This document shows positions 25,095 through 34,086 of a DNA stretch of 38,232 bases, piece after piece. Each line of letters starts with the position of its first letter. The stretch's first letter is position 1. A program made the position numbers and the translations under genes. The DNA is from Chloroflexota bacterium (GTDB lineage Bacteria > Chloroflexota > UBA11872 > UBA12225): contig JACQGX010000258.1 in NCBI GenBank assembly GCA_016199265.1, forward strand, positions 1 through 38,232. The letters are read 5' to 3'. A model generated the notes under the pieces. That model ran no database searches. It was not told the origin of the DNA and was given only the letters and a program-made list of their open reading frames with translations.

Positions 25095-25898
25095 TCACTC
25101 TCCCCTAAACCGCGGCGCCCGCTTCTCCAAGAACGCGGCGATCCCCTCGTCCTTGTCCGCCGTGCCGAAGCATTGGCTGAACAGGTCGATCTCGACGCCG
25201 TTGGCCTCGCGCAACGGCAGATCGCGTCCCAGGTGCATCGCTCGCTTGGCATAGCTCACCGCCAGCGGCGGGAGCGTGGCGAACTGCGCCGCGAACTCCA
25301 GCGCGTGCCCGAGCAAGAGTTCGCGCGGCACCGCACCGTTGGCGAGTCCGAAGCGGACGGCATCCGCCGCGCCGATCGACCGCCCCGTGAGCACCATCTC
25401 AGCCGCCCGCGTCACACCGATCAGCCGGGGCAGGCGCTGCGTGCCGCCCCAGCCGGGGATCAGCCCCAATCTGATCTCTGGCTGGCCGATCTGTGCCTCA
25501 TCGGCGATGACTCGGAAGTCGCACGCCAGTGCGAGCTCGCAGCCGCCGCCCAGCGCCAATCCGTTGATCGCCGCGATTGCCGGCAGACGAACGCCTTCGA
25601 CTTGCTGGAACACGTCGTGTCCGAGCTGCGCCCACCGGCGCCCATCGTCGACACTCATCGTGCGCATCTGCCGGATGTCCGCACCGGCGCAGAACGCTCG
25701 CTCGCCCGCGCCGGTGATCACCAGACACCGCAGCATGCTATCCTGCGCCGCCGCGCCCAGCGCCTCACGCAGCAGGTTCAGCACTTCCTCGTTCAGCGCA
25801 TTGAGCGCCTGCGGCCGGTTCAACGTCAACACCGCCGTCGCGCCCTCCCGCCGAATCAGCAGCGATCCCTCTGTAACTTCCTTCACCTCATTCTCCAC
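25095..25898 (-). CDS. Enoyl-CoA hydratase/isomerase (crotonase family)
   Basis: A 267-aa crotonase-fold enzyme. The oxyanion-hole segments are CAGADIRQM and [18 protein letters not shown], and the two catalytic Glu positions fall in the latter region and in [19 protein letters not shown]. It hydrates enoyl-CoA (crotonyl-CoA type) in beta-oxidation or a related route. Start GTG at 25898, without a clear ribosome site. It lies between the two mutase subunit genes and probably works with the dehydrogenase and thiolase upstream. Confidence 0.9.
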   Translation of the reverse strand: MENEVKEVTEGSLLIRREGATAVLTLNRPQALNALNEEVLNLLREALGAAAQDSMLRCLVITGAGERAFCAGADIRQMRTMSVDDGRRWAQLGHDVFQQVEGVRLPAIAAINGLALGGGCELALACDFRVIADEAQIGQPEIRLGLIPGWGGTQRLPRLIGVTRAAEMVLTGRSIGAADAVRFGLANGAVPRELLLGHALEFAAQFATLPPLAVSYAKRAMHLGRDLPLREANGVEIDLFSQCFGTADKDEGIAAFLEKRAPRFRGE

Positions 25899-25954
25899 AC
25901 ACGTTTTCTGTCACCATATCGGCGTTCATCGGCGGTTTCATTCCCTTTCCTCGG

Positions 25955-27730
25955 TCAGAGGACGGGCATTTCCTGGTATTCGCCGAACACGCCCCGCAGC
26001 ACATCGCAGATCTCGCCGAGCGTCGCGTACGCCCTCACCGCGTCCAGAATCGGCAGCATCAGGTTATCACGACCACGCGCGGCGCGCTCCAGCTCGCGCA
26101 AGCAGCGCGCCACCTCGGCCGGAGAACGCTCTCGCCGTACGCGGCGCAACCGGTCGATCTGCCGTACTTCGCTCGCCTCGTCGACCCTCAGCAGCGGCAC
26201 GCCGAGCGTCTCCTCGGTGACGTACTCGTTGACGCCGACGATGATCTGCCGCTTGGCTTCCACGGCCTGCTGGTACCGAAACGCGGCCTCGGCGATCTCG
26301 CGCTGGAAGAACCCGGCCTCGATCGCGGGTATGACGCCGCCGTACTGCTCGATCCGCGCGAAGTACTCGTCGCAGCCGCGCTCCATCTGGTCGGTTAGCC
26401 ACTCGACGTAGTAACTGCCACCCAGAGGGTCGACCGTATCGGGCACACCGGTCTCGTGCAGGATGATCTGCTGCGTGCGCAGCGCGATCTGGACCGCCTT
26501 CTCCGATGGCAGCGCCAGCGCCTCGTCGAGCGAGTTGGTATGCAGCGACTGCGTGCCACCCATTACCGCCGCCAGCGCCTGCATCGCGATCCGCACGACG
26601 TTGTTCTCCGGCTGTTGCGCGGTACACGTCACGCCGGCCGTTTGTGTGTGAAACCGCAGCCACAGGCTGCGCGGGTTCTGCGCGCCGTAACGCTCGCGCA
26701 GCTCGCGCGCCCAGATGCGCCGCGCTGCTCGATACTTCGCGACCTCCTCAAAGAAGTTGTTGTCGGCGTTGAAGAAGAAGCTGATCCGCGGCGCGAAGTC
26801 GTCGATCTGTAACCCACGCTCCAGCGCAGCCTCGACGTATGCCTTCCCATCGGCGAGGGTGAACGCCAGCTCCTGCAGCGCCGTGCTCCCCGCCTCGCGG
26901 ATGTGGTACCCGCTCACCGAGATCGTGTTCCAGCGGGGCAAATGCCTCGTTCCGAACTCGATCGTGTCGACCACCAGGCGCAGGTGCGGCCGCGGCGGAA
27001 AGATCCACTCCTTCTGCGCGATGAACTCTTTGAGGATGTCGTTCTGGATCGTGCCGCCGAGTTGCTCCATCGCGATGCCGCGCTTCTCGGCGGCCGCGAT
27101 GTACATCGCCCAGATCACCGCCGCCGGCCCGTTGATTGTCATCGACGTCGTGATCTGATCGACCGGGATTCCGTCGAAAAGGAGCTCCATATCTGCGAGC
27201 GACGAGACGGCGACGCCGCACTTGCCGAACTCGCCCATGGCAAGCGGGTGATCGGTATCGTAGCCGTAGAGCGTCGGCAGGTCAAAGGCGACCGAAAGCC
27301 CCGACTCGCCGTGCGCCAGCAGGTACTTGAACCGGGCGTTGGTCTCCTCGGCGGTGCCGAAGCCGGCGAAGATCCGCATCGTCCATGGCTTGCCCCGATA
27401 GCCGGTGGCGTGGACGCCGCGCGTGAATGGGTACTCGCCGGGCAATCCCAGATCGCGTAGATAGTCCTGATCGGCCACGTCGAGGGGGGTGTGCACCCCG
27501 GCAACGGGGAACCCAGAATACGTGGCCCGCTCGACCTCACCGCCCAGTTGCCGCCGCGCCTGCTCCTTCCACGCAGCGAAGCGCGCCGCCAGCGCGCCAT
27601 CGTTCCCCCTCGCCCCTTGGGCGCCTCCCAAGCCACCGCTCCCCCTCTCCCCTTGTGGGAGAGAGGGCTGGGGGGTGAGGGGTTCCCCCTCCTGCCGTGT
27701 CACCCCATCGTGTCGCTGCCTCGTCGCCAT
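25955..27730 (-). CDS. Methylmalonyl-CoA mutase large (catalytic) subunit
   Basis: B12-dependent isomerase of succinyl-CoA and methylmalonyl-CoA, 591 aa, TIM-barrel subunit only. Family stretches: [66 protein letters not shown] and [12 protein letters not shown]. The Tyr in HATGY and the Arg in RPHLRLV align with the Tyr89/Arg207 pair that marks methylmalonyl- rather than isobutyryl-CoA mutase (my alignment by eye). The ATG at 27730 has GAGGAGG five bases upstream, so the track's longer start is rejected. Residues around 15-30 ([17 protein letters not shown]) are translated from an inserted palindromic repeat. Confidence 0.94.
   Translation of the reverse strand: MATRQRHDGVTRQEGEPLTPQPSLPQGERGSGGLGGAQGARGNDGALAARFAAWKEQARRQLGGEVERATYSGFPVAGVHTPLDVADQDYLRDLGLPGEYPFTRGVHATGYRGKPWTMRIFAGFGTAEETNARFKYLLAHGESGLSVAFDLPTLYGYDTDHPLAMGEFGKCGVAVSSLADMELLFDGIPVDQITTSMTINGPAAVIWAMYIAAAEKRGIAMEQLGGTIQNDILKEFIAQKEWIFPPRPHLRLVVDTIEFGTRHLPRWNTISVSGYHIREAGSTALQELAFTLADGKAYVEAALERGLQIDDFAPRISFFFNADNNFFEEVAKYRAARRIWARELRERYGAQNPRSLWLRFHTQTAGVTCTAQQPENNVVRIAMQALAAVMGGTQSLHTNSLDEALALPSEKAVQIALRTQQIILHETGVPDTVDPLGGSYYVEWLTDQMERGCDEYFARIEQYGGVIPAIEAGFFQREIAEAAFRYQQAVEAKRQIIVGVNEYVTEETLGVPLLRVDEASEVRQIDRLRRVRRERSPAEVARCLRELERAARGRDNLMLPILDAVRAYATLGEICDVLRGVFGEYQEMPVL
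27604..27690. repeat. REP-like palindromic repeat inside the mutase coding region
   Basis: The sequence has CCCTCTCCCCTTG / GGGAGAGAGGG arms flanked by CTCACCCCCCAGCC-type sequence. It is read in frame as [13 protein letters not shown]. This palindrome type is common as a dispersed repeat in many bacterial genomes. A degraded relative (CCCTCACCCCC...) occurs at 28694-28750. Confidence 0.75.
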
Positions 27731-27735
27731 AACGG

Positions 27736-27742
27736 CCTCCTC
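27736..27742 (-). promoter_or_regulatory. Ribosome binding site deciding the mutase large-subunit start
   Basis: GAGGAGG five bases before the ATG at 27730 shows that translation begins there and not at 27805. Confidence 0.7.
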
Positions 27743-27813
27743 AGGCTGCATCTCTACCTTTACTCTGCGCAACTCTGCGCCCCCGCTCTGCGTCTCCGCG
27801 GTCAATCCCCGGC

Positions 27814-28692
27814 CTACCCCCTGCGACCACCGTACTCATAGAACCCCACGCCGGTCTTGCGGCCCAGCCGGCCGGCGGCGACCATGCGGCGGAGCAGCGG
27901 GCACGGGCGGTACTTATCGTCGCCCAGATCGCGATGCAGTACCTCGAGAATGTGCAGGCAGACATCGAGCCCAATGAAGTCGGCCAGCTCCAGCGGTCCC
28001 ATCGGGTGGTTCATCCCCAGCTTCATCACCTGGTCGATCGCCTCCTTCTCCGCCACGCCCTCCATCAGCGTAAAAAACGCCTCGTTGAGCATCGGCAGCA
28101 GGAGACGATTGGAGACAAACCCCGGATAGTCGTTCACCACCACCGGCGTCTTCCCCAACCGCTGCGCCAGGGCGACAATTGCTTGTGTTGTCGCCTCCGA
28201 CGTGAGCTGTCCCCTAACCACCTCCACCAGCTTCATAACCGGCACCGGATTGAAGAAGTGCATCCCGAGCACCCGCTCCGGCCCCGAAACGGCCGAGGCG
28301 AGCGCCGTAATCGAGATGCTCGACGTGTTCGATGCCAGCAGCGCCGTCTCCGGCAGCACGTGCGCTGCCTGCGCGAACACCGCCTGCTTTGCGGTGAGGT
28401 CCTCGGTTACTGCCTCGATCAAGAGCTCGTGGCCAATCGCGGCGTCGATCTTCGTCTTTGGCCGGATGAGGGCGAGCGACTGATCGCGCGCCCGTGCCGT
28501 CAGGCTGCCTTTCTGCACCAGGCGGTCGAGCGATCGCTCGATCGCCGCCTGTGCCCGCAGCAACTGGCTCGTGTCGACGTCGACGAGATCGACCTCGATC
28601 CCGGCGGTCGCCAGCACTTGGGCGATGCCGCTCCCCATCGTCCCCGCGCCCACCACGGTCGCGCGATTGATGTCCCGTTCCGTGTCAGCCAT
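27814..28692 (-). CDS. 3-hydroxybutyryl-CoA (3-hydroxyacyl-CoA) dehydrogenase
   Basis: NAD(P)-dependent oxidation of 3-hydroxyacyl-CoA, 292 aa. The N-terminal Rossmann motif [16 protein letters not shown] is followed by the catalytic His-Glu region ([16 protein letters not shown]), [12 protein letters not shown], and a C-terminal dimer domain with [16 protein letters not shown]. Length is normal for the stand-alone enzyme. It sits between thiolase and methylmalonyl-CoA mutase on the same strand. Confidence 0.95.
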   Translation of the reverse strand: MADTERDINRATVVGAGTMGSGIAQVLATAGIEVDLVDVDTSQLLRAQAAIERSLDRLVQKGSLTARARDQSLALIRPKTKIDAAIGHELLIEAVTEDLTAKQAVFAQAAHVLPETALLASNTSSISITALASAVSGPERVLGMHFFNPVPVMKLVEVVRGQLTSEATTQAIVALAQRLGKTPVVVNDYPGFVSNRLLLPMLNEAFFTLMEGVAEKEAIDQVMKLGMNHPMGPLELADFIGLDVCLHILEVLHRDLGDDKYRPCPLLRRMVAAGRLGRKTGVGFYEYGGRRG

Positions 28693-28763
28693 TAGAAGCC
28701 CTCACCCCCAACTGGTGCCCTCACCTTACCACGCTTCCACAGGGAGAGGGAGCCGCCTCCTGC

Positions 28764-28784
28764 CACGCCTCACGCTTCACGCTC
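28764..28784. repeat. CACGCTT heptads straddling the thiolase stop
   Basis: CACGCCT CACGCTT CACGCTC run across the thiolase TGA (28770-28772), so the last residues (VEREA) are encoded by the repeat. Confidence 0.7.
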
Positions 28785-29978
28785 GACCGCGATCGCAAAC
28801 GCCTCCCCGCCTCCCAGGCACGCAGCAGCGATTCCCCTCCGGCTGCCGCGGCGGCGCAGCGCATAGAGCAGCGTCGTCAGCAGCCGCGCGCCGCTGCACC
28901 CCAGCGGGTGCCCGAGGGCGATTGCGCCGCCGTAAATGTTGATGCGCTCGGTGTCCCACGCGAGCAGCTTGCCGTCGGCCACCATCTGCGCGGCGAACGC
29001 CTCGTTGACTTCCAGCAGGTCGTAGTCGTCGAGCGTCGTATCGGTCTTTTTGAGCAGTTGCCGGATCGTCGGCACCGGCGCCTCAAAGAGCCACAGTGGA
29101 TCGAGCGCGGCGTTCGCGCTCGCGACGTAGCGCGCCAGCGGCTGCACGCCAAGCTCTTTTGCTTTGCGGCGGCTCGTCAGCACGAGCGCGGCGGCGCCGT
29201 CGGCGATCTGCGACGAATTGCCGGCCGTGACGCAGCCATCCTTGGCAAACACCGGTTTGAGCCCGCGCAGCGCCTCCTCCGACGTGTCTGCGCGGGGGCA
29301 CTCGTCGGTCTCGACCACCGTTGGTCCGCGTCGCCCGGGAACCTCAACCGGCACGATCTCGTCTTTGAACATGCCGGCGCCAATTGCCTCGATCGCGCGT
29401 CGGTGGCTGCGCAGGCTCCACGCATCCTGCTCTTCGCGCGAGGCGCCGTGCTTTTCGGCGATCGCCTCGGCCGACAGCCCCATGTGGTGCCCTTCCCACG
29501 CGCACCACAGGCCATCGTGGATCATGTGATCGACGAGCTTGGCGTCGCCCATCTTATGGCCGGTCCGGCTGCCCATCAGCAGGTGAGGCGCGTTGCTCAT
29601 GCTCTCCATGCCGCCGGCCACCATCACCTCGGCTTCGCCCAGCCGGAGATGCTGCGCCGCGAGCGCCATCGCCGCCAGGCCGCTGCCGCACACCTTGTTC
29701 ACCGTGAGCGCAGGCACCGTCGGTGGCATCCCTGCCTTGAGCGCCGCCTGGCGCGCCGGTGCCATCCCCAACCCCGCCGGCAGCACGTTGCCCATGATCA
29801 GCCCGTCCACCTGCTCCGGCGCGACACCGGCCCGTTCGAGCGCACCCTTGATCGCCACGCCACCCAGCTCAGTGGCGCTTAGGCTTGAGAGTCCGCCCAA
29901 GAACCTACCGACCGGCGTACGCGCCGCCGAGACGACTACCACATCGACATCTGAGAGCTCCGCCGCATTCGTGGTCAT
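28770..29978 (-). CDS. Acetyl-CoA C-acetyltransferase (thiolase)
   Basis: Condenses or cleaves acetoacetyl-CoA and 3-ketoacyl-CoA; 402 aa from the ATG at 29978, with GGAG eight bases upstream (the track's GTG adds three residues). Active-site Cys in NKVCGSGLAAM, His in NEAFAAQ...GGAIALGHPLGCSGAR, and the second Cys in AACLGGGEAFA. It is the first gene of the minus-strand cluster ahead of dehydrogenase, mutase and crotonase. Its 275-bp leader holds a possible structured RNA. Confidence 0.95.
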   Translation of the reverse strand: MTTNAAELSDVDVVVVSAARTPVGRFLGGLSSLSATELGGVAIKGALERAGVAPEQVDGLIMGNVLPAGLGMAPARQAALKAGMPPTVPALTVNKVCGSGLAAMALAAQHLRLGEAEVMVAGGMESMSNAPHLLMGSRTGHKMGDAKLVDHMIHDGLWCAWEGHHMGLSAEAIAEKHGASREEQDAWSLRSHRRAIEAIGAGMFKDEIVPVEVPGRRGPTVVETDECPRADTSEEALRGLKPVFAKDGCVTAGNSSQIADGAAALVLTSRRKAKELGVQPLARYVASANAALDPLWLFEAPVPTIRQLLKKTDTTLDDYDLLEVNEAFAAQMVADGKLLAWDTERINIYGGAIALGHPLGCSGARLLTTLLYALRRRGSRRGIAAACLGGGEAFAIAVEREA

Positions 29979-30135
29979 AAGAAACACTCCGCCTGTGGGC
30001 CAGCGCTACGGCCCTCATACTTGCCTACAGCCGAAGCATAACCCTCGCGAGGCCGGCCGGCCCAACCGGTACTCAGCACCGATGTCGCGTGCAGCAATTC
30101 CTGCGCCACACGCCGCCGGCGCAACCCTGCGAGCG

Positions 30136-30244
30136 TGTCCCGAAGTACGTCACGACCGGTGACGGAGCGGCCCCGTCGGGGGTTGAAGCCGCCCGGCGTC
30201 GGTGGCCCACGCACGAGCCGTCCCCGCGCACTCACTTCGGGACA
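30136..30244. ncRNA. Candidate structured RNA between the HD-GYP gene and thiolase
   Basis: The 109-bp segment is closed by a perfect 11-bp stem (TGTCCCGAAGT / ACTTCGGGACA). Inside, on the plus strand, are a CGTCAC-GACCG-GTGACG hairpin, a GCGGC/GCCGC stem enclosing CCCCGTCGGGG, and a GCGT...ACGC hairpin, giving a junction-like fold on either strand. It starts 10 bp after the HD-GYP stop, and on the minus strand it lies in the thiolase leader. It matches no riboswitch that I recognise. It could be a terminator or leader structure. Confidence 0.3.
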
Positions 30245-30253
30245 GTCTCAACC

Positions 30254-32038
30254 CTACCCCGACGCGGGCACGGTGAGACGGACAGACGCGGCGATCGTCC
30301 CTGCGTGTCTCCCAGTCGCCGTGTCTCCCCGTCCGGGCGGCGCCGGTGCTCGCCAGCTCTGCGCCGCGGCGTCGAGCTGCGCAGCCGGCACGCGGAGCGC
30401 CGCGGCGACGACCGTGGGATCGAACTGCGTCCCGGCGCTTCGCCGCAGCTCTGCCAATGCCTCGGCGGTCGACCGATTGCGTTGGTATGCTCGGCCCGAC
30501 GTCATCGCGTCGAGCGCGTCTGCCACGCCGACGATCCGCGCGGCCAGTGGGATCGCCTCACCGGCCAGCCCGGTCGGGTACCCGTGACCGTCGAATCGCT
30601 CGTGATGGTGGAAGATGGCGTGGAGGACGATCGTCGACCGGTTGAAGCTGTCGATGATGCGCGCGCCAACCTTGGGATGCGCTCTCACCACGTCCCACTC
30701 GGCGTGGTCGAGCTTCGCCGGCTTCGAGAGCACCTGTTCCGGGATGCCCAGCTTCCCGACGTCGTGCAGCGCCGCGCCGATGGTGAGCTCGTCGAGCGTC
30801 TTGCCCTGGATGCCCATCGCTTGTGCCAGCAACAGCGTGTACTTGCACACACGCTTGCTGTGGCCGCTGGTGTACGGGTCCTTGGCTTCGACGCTGGTGA
30901 TCAGGCTTTCTACCGTATCGAGCAGGCGCGACTCGGCGCTTTGTGCCAGCACGTGGTTGTCCAGGCGGAGACTCCAAGTCGCGGCCAGGAGCGCCAGGAG
31001 CGCCTCCCGCTGCTCTTCGTCTTCCCGGCCGGCGGAGGCCGTCCAACCGAATCGGTCGTGCCGGCGCGACAGCACCAGCCGGCCCAGCGTGCCGCTCTGC
31101 CCGTGCAGTAGCTTCACCCGGCGCGATGCTGGGAGATGCGCCCCCGGTGGCGGGAAGCAGCCGAGGCCGGCGGGCTGCCCCGCCGTCGACTCGTCGAGTG
31201 GCACCCGATACCTGCAGTACGTCCCCGAGTACAGCACGTGGAGCGTGCCGTAGGCAGTCCGCTGCGGGCGCGTGGGCTCGTTGACGAGCAGCGCCAGCTC
31301 GCCGTGCCCGAGCAGCGCCGCGGCCGCCCGCAGATCGGCCTCGCCGATCGGTGCTGCCCCGGCGCCGCTGTCGGCATCGCCTCCAATCGTCGTGTTCGTC
31401 TCACGCAGCACGCCCGCAGCAGCATCCGTGGCATCCGTGCGATCTGCCTCGCCGGTGTGTAGGGCCGCCGCCGGCACGACCGTCGTGCGGGCGAGGTGTG
31501 CCGGCAGGTCCGGCAACAGCGCGCGCCGGCGCAGCGGCGCCGCAACGAGCGCCATGGCGGCCACCGAGATCGCGATCGCCGCCGCCGGCCCCGTGTTGCC
31601 GGTGAGCCCGCCGGTCACACCGGCCGCCAGCGCCGCCGCCGCGGCGGCCCGCGCGGGCGCCGCGACGCTATTGATGGCGCCGGCGGCGACGATCGCCGGC
31701 CCAAGCCAGGCAGCGTTCCACCACTCCGGCGCCAACAGGACGCCGGCCTGCGGCGCCCACCACGCGGCCGCGACCGCGCCGAACTCGGCCGCCATCGCCG
31801 CGAAACGCGCCGCCGTCGTCGCGCGCCCGAGTGCGGCCGCCCCCAACACGACCAGACCGCCGGCCGCGAGCGCGCCGGCCAGCAGCGCGGGAAGCGGAGC
31901 GGCAAGGACGCCGCCCTCCTTGAGGGCGATCGCACCGAGACACGCGGTGGCGAACGTCAGCTTGAGCAGGCCAAGCCGCCGCAGCGCCCCCCGATCCGCG
32001 GGCGCTATCTGAGTGGCAGAATGTATCGTGGGAGTCAC
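30254..32038 (-). CDS. Membrane-bound HD-GYP domain protein (putative c-di-GMP phosphodiesterase)
   Basis: About 594 aa. An N-terminal Ala/Gly-rich block of some six hydrophobic segments is followed by a GAF-like middle region and a C-terminal HD-GYP domain with all key motifs: SGHSKRV, HDVGKLGIP, HPKVGARII, HHERFDGHGYP and ADALDAMTSGRAYQ. It would hydrolyse cyclic di-GMP. Start uncertain: I use the GTG at 32038 (AGGTGA upstream); the track start is a TTG at 32071. The last 25 or so residues (PGRGDTATGRHAG...) are encoded by GTGTCTC-type heptads and lie outside the domain. Confidence 0.85.
   Translation of the reverse strand: MTPTIHSATQIAPADRGALRRLGLLKLTFATACLGAIALKEGGVLAAPLPALLAGALAAGGLVVLGAAALGRATTAARFAAMAAEFGAVAAAWWAPQAGVLLAPEWWNAAWLGPAIVAAGAINSVAAPARAAAAAALAAGVTGGLTGNTGPAAAIAISVAAMALVAAPLRRRALLPDLPAHLARTTVVPAAALHTGEADRTDATDAAAGVLRETNTTIGGDADSGAGAAPIGEADLRAAAALLGHGELALLVNEPTRPQRTAYGTLHVLYSGTYCRYRVPLDESTAGQPAGLGCFPPPGAHLPASRRVKLLHGQSGTLGRLVLSRRHDRFGWTASAGREDEEQREALLALLAATWSLRLDNHVLAQSAESRLLDTVESLITSVEAKDPYTSGHSKRVCKYTLLLAQAMGIQGKTLDELTIGAALHDVGKLGIPEQVLSKPAKLDHAEWDVVRAHPKVGARIIDSFNRSTIVLHAIFHHHERFDGHGYPTGLAGEAIPLAARIVGVADALDAMTSGRAYQRNRSTAEALAELRRSAGTQFDPTVVAAALRVPAAQLDAAAQSWRAPAPPGRGDTATGRHAGTIAASVRLTVPASG
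30263..30337. repeat. Heptad repeat forming the HD-GYP C-terminal codons
   Basis: GGTGAGACGGACAGACG on the left and GTCTCCC / GTGTCTC / CCCGTCC units on the right are partly inverted to each other. They lie before, not after, the TAG stop, so the gene reads through them. Confidence 0.55.
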
Positions 32039-32240
32039 CGATCGACCGTCACCTGGCGAGCCTTCGGACAAAACGCGGCCGCCGCCCCAAAAGTGACGGC
32101 CTTTGCCTGGTGCGATACGCTGGCACGGAAGATGCGGGACGGGGTGGTCAATGCGCCGCTGTGGGCGCCGGCCTGGCTGGTCCCCTCGTTTGGTTGCCTA
32201 TCGAAGTGCAGCCGGCGGTTCTGGAGGTGTTGCAGTAGCG

Positions 32241-33227
32241 ATGAGAGTGCTCGTGACCGGCGGCGCCGGGTACATTGGCAGCGTGATCGTCGCCGCACTC
32301 GTGCGGCGGAACCATGAGGTGCTGGTGATCGACAACCTCTACAAGGGCCACCGTGCAGCCGTGATGGCGCTCGCGCAGCTCTTGACCGTCGATCTCGGCA
32401 ACGCAGCCGCCGTCGAGCGTAGTTTGGCCGAGTACGGCGTTGAGGCGGTGATTCACATGGCGGCCGATAGCCTCGTCGGGGAATCGATGCAGAACGCCGC
32501 CAAGTACTTCCGCAACAACGTCGTCAACAGCTTGTTGCTCGCCAACGCAATGGTTGCCACCGGGGTGAGGCGGCTCGTCTTCTCGTCGACGGCCGCGGTC
32601 TACGGCGAACCGGAGACCGTTCCCATTGCCGAGGACGCGCCGCTTGAGCCGACGAACGTCTATGGCGAATCGAAGCTCGCGTTCGAGCGTATGCTGCGCT
32701 GGTACGACCAGGTGCACGGGCTTTCGTCGATTGCGCTGCGCTACTTCAACGCCGCTGGCGCCGTCGGTGACCTCGGCGAGGATCACGATCCCGAGACGCA
32801 CCTGATCCCCATCGTCTTACAGGTGCCGTTGGGCAAGCGCGATGCCGTGCAGTTGTTTGGCACCGATTACCCCACCCCAGACGGCACCTGCATTCGCGAT
32901 TACATTCACGTCGGCGACTTGGCCGAAGCGCACGTCCTCGCGCTCGACGCTCTGGCGCGCGGCGACGTGCCGAGCGGCGCCTACAACCTCGGTAACGGCA
33001 CCGGCTACTCCAATCGCCAGGTGATCGACGCTGCCCGGCGTGTCACCGGGCACGCCATACCGGCCATCGAGGCGCCGCGCCGGCCCGGCGATCCGGCCGC
33101 GCTCGTCGCCAGCTCCGAGCGCATCCGCCGCGACCTCGATTGGCAGCCTCGTGTTCCCGGTATCGACGAGATCGTCGCCTCGGCGTGGGAGTGGCACCAG
33201 CGCTTCCCCAACGGCTACCCCGACTAA
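32241..33227 (+). CDS. galE: UDP-glucose 4-epimerase (extended SDR)
   Basis: Interconverts UDP-glucose and UDP-galactose with bound NAD; 328 aa from the ATG at 32241, where the fold begins. Rossmann motif VTGGAGYIGS, SSTAAVYGEPETVPIAED with the catalytic Ser/Thr, YGESK (YxxxK), RYFNAAGA, FGTDYPTPDGTCIRDYIHV and LGNGTGYSN. All are standard for GalE, and length is normal. Its TAA stop is supplied by the 69-bp repeat that begins at 33224. It lies alone between the HD-GYP and rhomboid genes. Confidence 0.95.
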   Translation: MRVLVTGGAGYIGSVIVAALVRRNHEVLVIDNLYKGHRAAVMALAQLLTVDLGNAAAVERSLAEYGVEAVIHMAADSLVGESMQNAAKYFRNNVVNSLLLANAMVATGVRRLVFSSTAAVYGEPETVPIAEDAPLEPTNVYGESKLAFERMLRWYDQVHGLSSIALRYFNAAGAVGDLGEDHDPETHLIPIVLQVPLGKRDAVQLFGTDYPTPDGTCIRDYIHVGDLAEAHVLALDALARGDVPSGAYNLGNGTGYSNRQVIDAARRVTGHAIPAIEAPRRPGDPAALVASSERIRRDLDWQPRVPGIDEIVASAWEWHQRFPNGYPD

Positions 33228-33292
33228 ACCAAATGCAAAGTGAAAAATGCAAAATGAGGAGGCCTGCGGGTTTCGCCTTGGCTTTGGGTTAG
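33224..33292 (+). repeat. 69-bp stop-codon-linked repeat element, copy C
   Basis: Same length as the other copies and alignable without gaps after reversal. Ends CTAAACCAAA and CTTTGGGTTAG. It begins one base before the galE TAA and supplies that stop, in the same orientation and frame relative to its gene as copies A and B. Confidence 0.9.
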
Positions 33293-33303
33293 GGAGTTCA
33301 CCT

Positions 33304-33335
33304 CGGAGAGACGGAGACACGGAGAGACGGAGACA
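33304..33335. repeat. 16-bp direct repeat ahead of the rhomboid gene
   Basis: CGGAGAGACGGAGACA occurs twice with no gap. It lies between repeat copy C and the rhomboid start. Confidence 0.85.
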
Positions 33336-33366
33336 TGGAGTGGCTGTGGAGAGGGGGTAGGTTTAC

Positions 33367-34086
33367 GTGATCCCACTGAGCGACGAAAATCCATCGCAGT
33401 CTGCACCAATAATCACGGTCGCGCTGATCGCGATCAACATCTTGGTCTTCCTCTATCAGATTTCGCTCGGTGAGCAGGCTGAGACGTTCATCAGGGCGTG
33501 CGCTTTCACTCCCACCGAGCTCCTCACCGGCCAGGACGTTCCTCCGCCGAGTTGTGTCCAACCACCGTACTTGACGGTCTTCACGTCGATGTTCATGCAC
33601 GCCGGCCTGCTGCACATCGGCACCAACATGCTCTATCTCTGGATCTTTGGCAACAACGTCGAAGACAGCATGGGCAGCCTCAAGTATCTGGTGTTTTACG
33701 TGCTCGGGGGCGTCGTCGCCGCACTCACGCAGACCTTCATGACGCAGATGTTTGCGCCGGAGGCGCTGAATATCCCCAATCTGGGCGCCAGCGGCGCCGT
33801 CGCCGCCGTACTGGGCGCGTACCTGGTCCTGTTCCCCCACGCGCGGGTCAGGACGCTGGTTATCCTCGGTTTTTTCATCTCCATGGCCCGAATCCCCGCG
33901 TTGATCGTGCTCGGCCTCTGGTTCGTTCTGCAGTTTTTCCAGGGAGTCGGGGCGCTCGGCGGCGGCGAAACCGGCGGTGTCGCCTTCTGGGCCCACATCG
34001 GCGGCTTCGTCACCGGTCTCGTGCTCGCCAAGCTCCTGGCCACCCAGCCTCGCGGCCGCCGCGCCACGCCGGTTTACCGGTTCTAG
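33367..34086 (+). CDS. Rhomboid-family intramembrane serine protease
   Basis: A 239-aa six-transmembrane protease that cuts single-pass membrane proteins. The catalytic Ser is in NLGASGAVAAVLGAY (GxSG) and the catalytic His in FWAHIGGFVTGL. SMFMHAGLLHIGTNMLYLWIFG is the conserved L1/TM2 region with the HxxxN motif. GTG start at 33367 with GGGGGTAGG upstream. Its TAG overlaps the response regulator's TAG on the other strand (shared CTAG). Confidence 0.93.
   Translation: MIPLSDENPSQSAPIITVALIAINILVFLYQISLGEQAETFIRACAFTPTELLTGQDVPPPSCVQPPYLTVFTSMFMHAGLLHIGTNMLYLWIFGNNVEDSMGSLKYLVFYVLGGVVAALTQTFMTQMFAPEALNIPNLGASGAVAAVLGAYLVLFPHARVRTLVILGFFISMARIPALIVLGLWFVLQFFQGVGALGGGETGGVAFWAHIGGFVTGLVLAKLLATQPRGRRATPVYRF

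Noticed and set aside
29975-30235. 86-aa minus ORF in the thiolase leader
   Set aside because: Arg-rich and without domain or ribosome site; it covers the structured segment and looks non-coding.
30136-30244. Cobalamin or cyclic di-GMP riboswitch
   Set aside because: Neither the B12 box nor the conserved core of cyclic di-GMP riboswitches is present on either strand.
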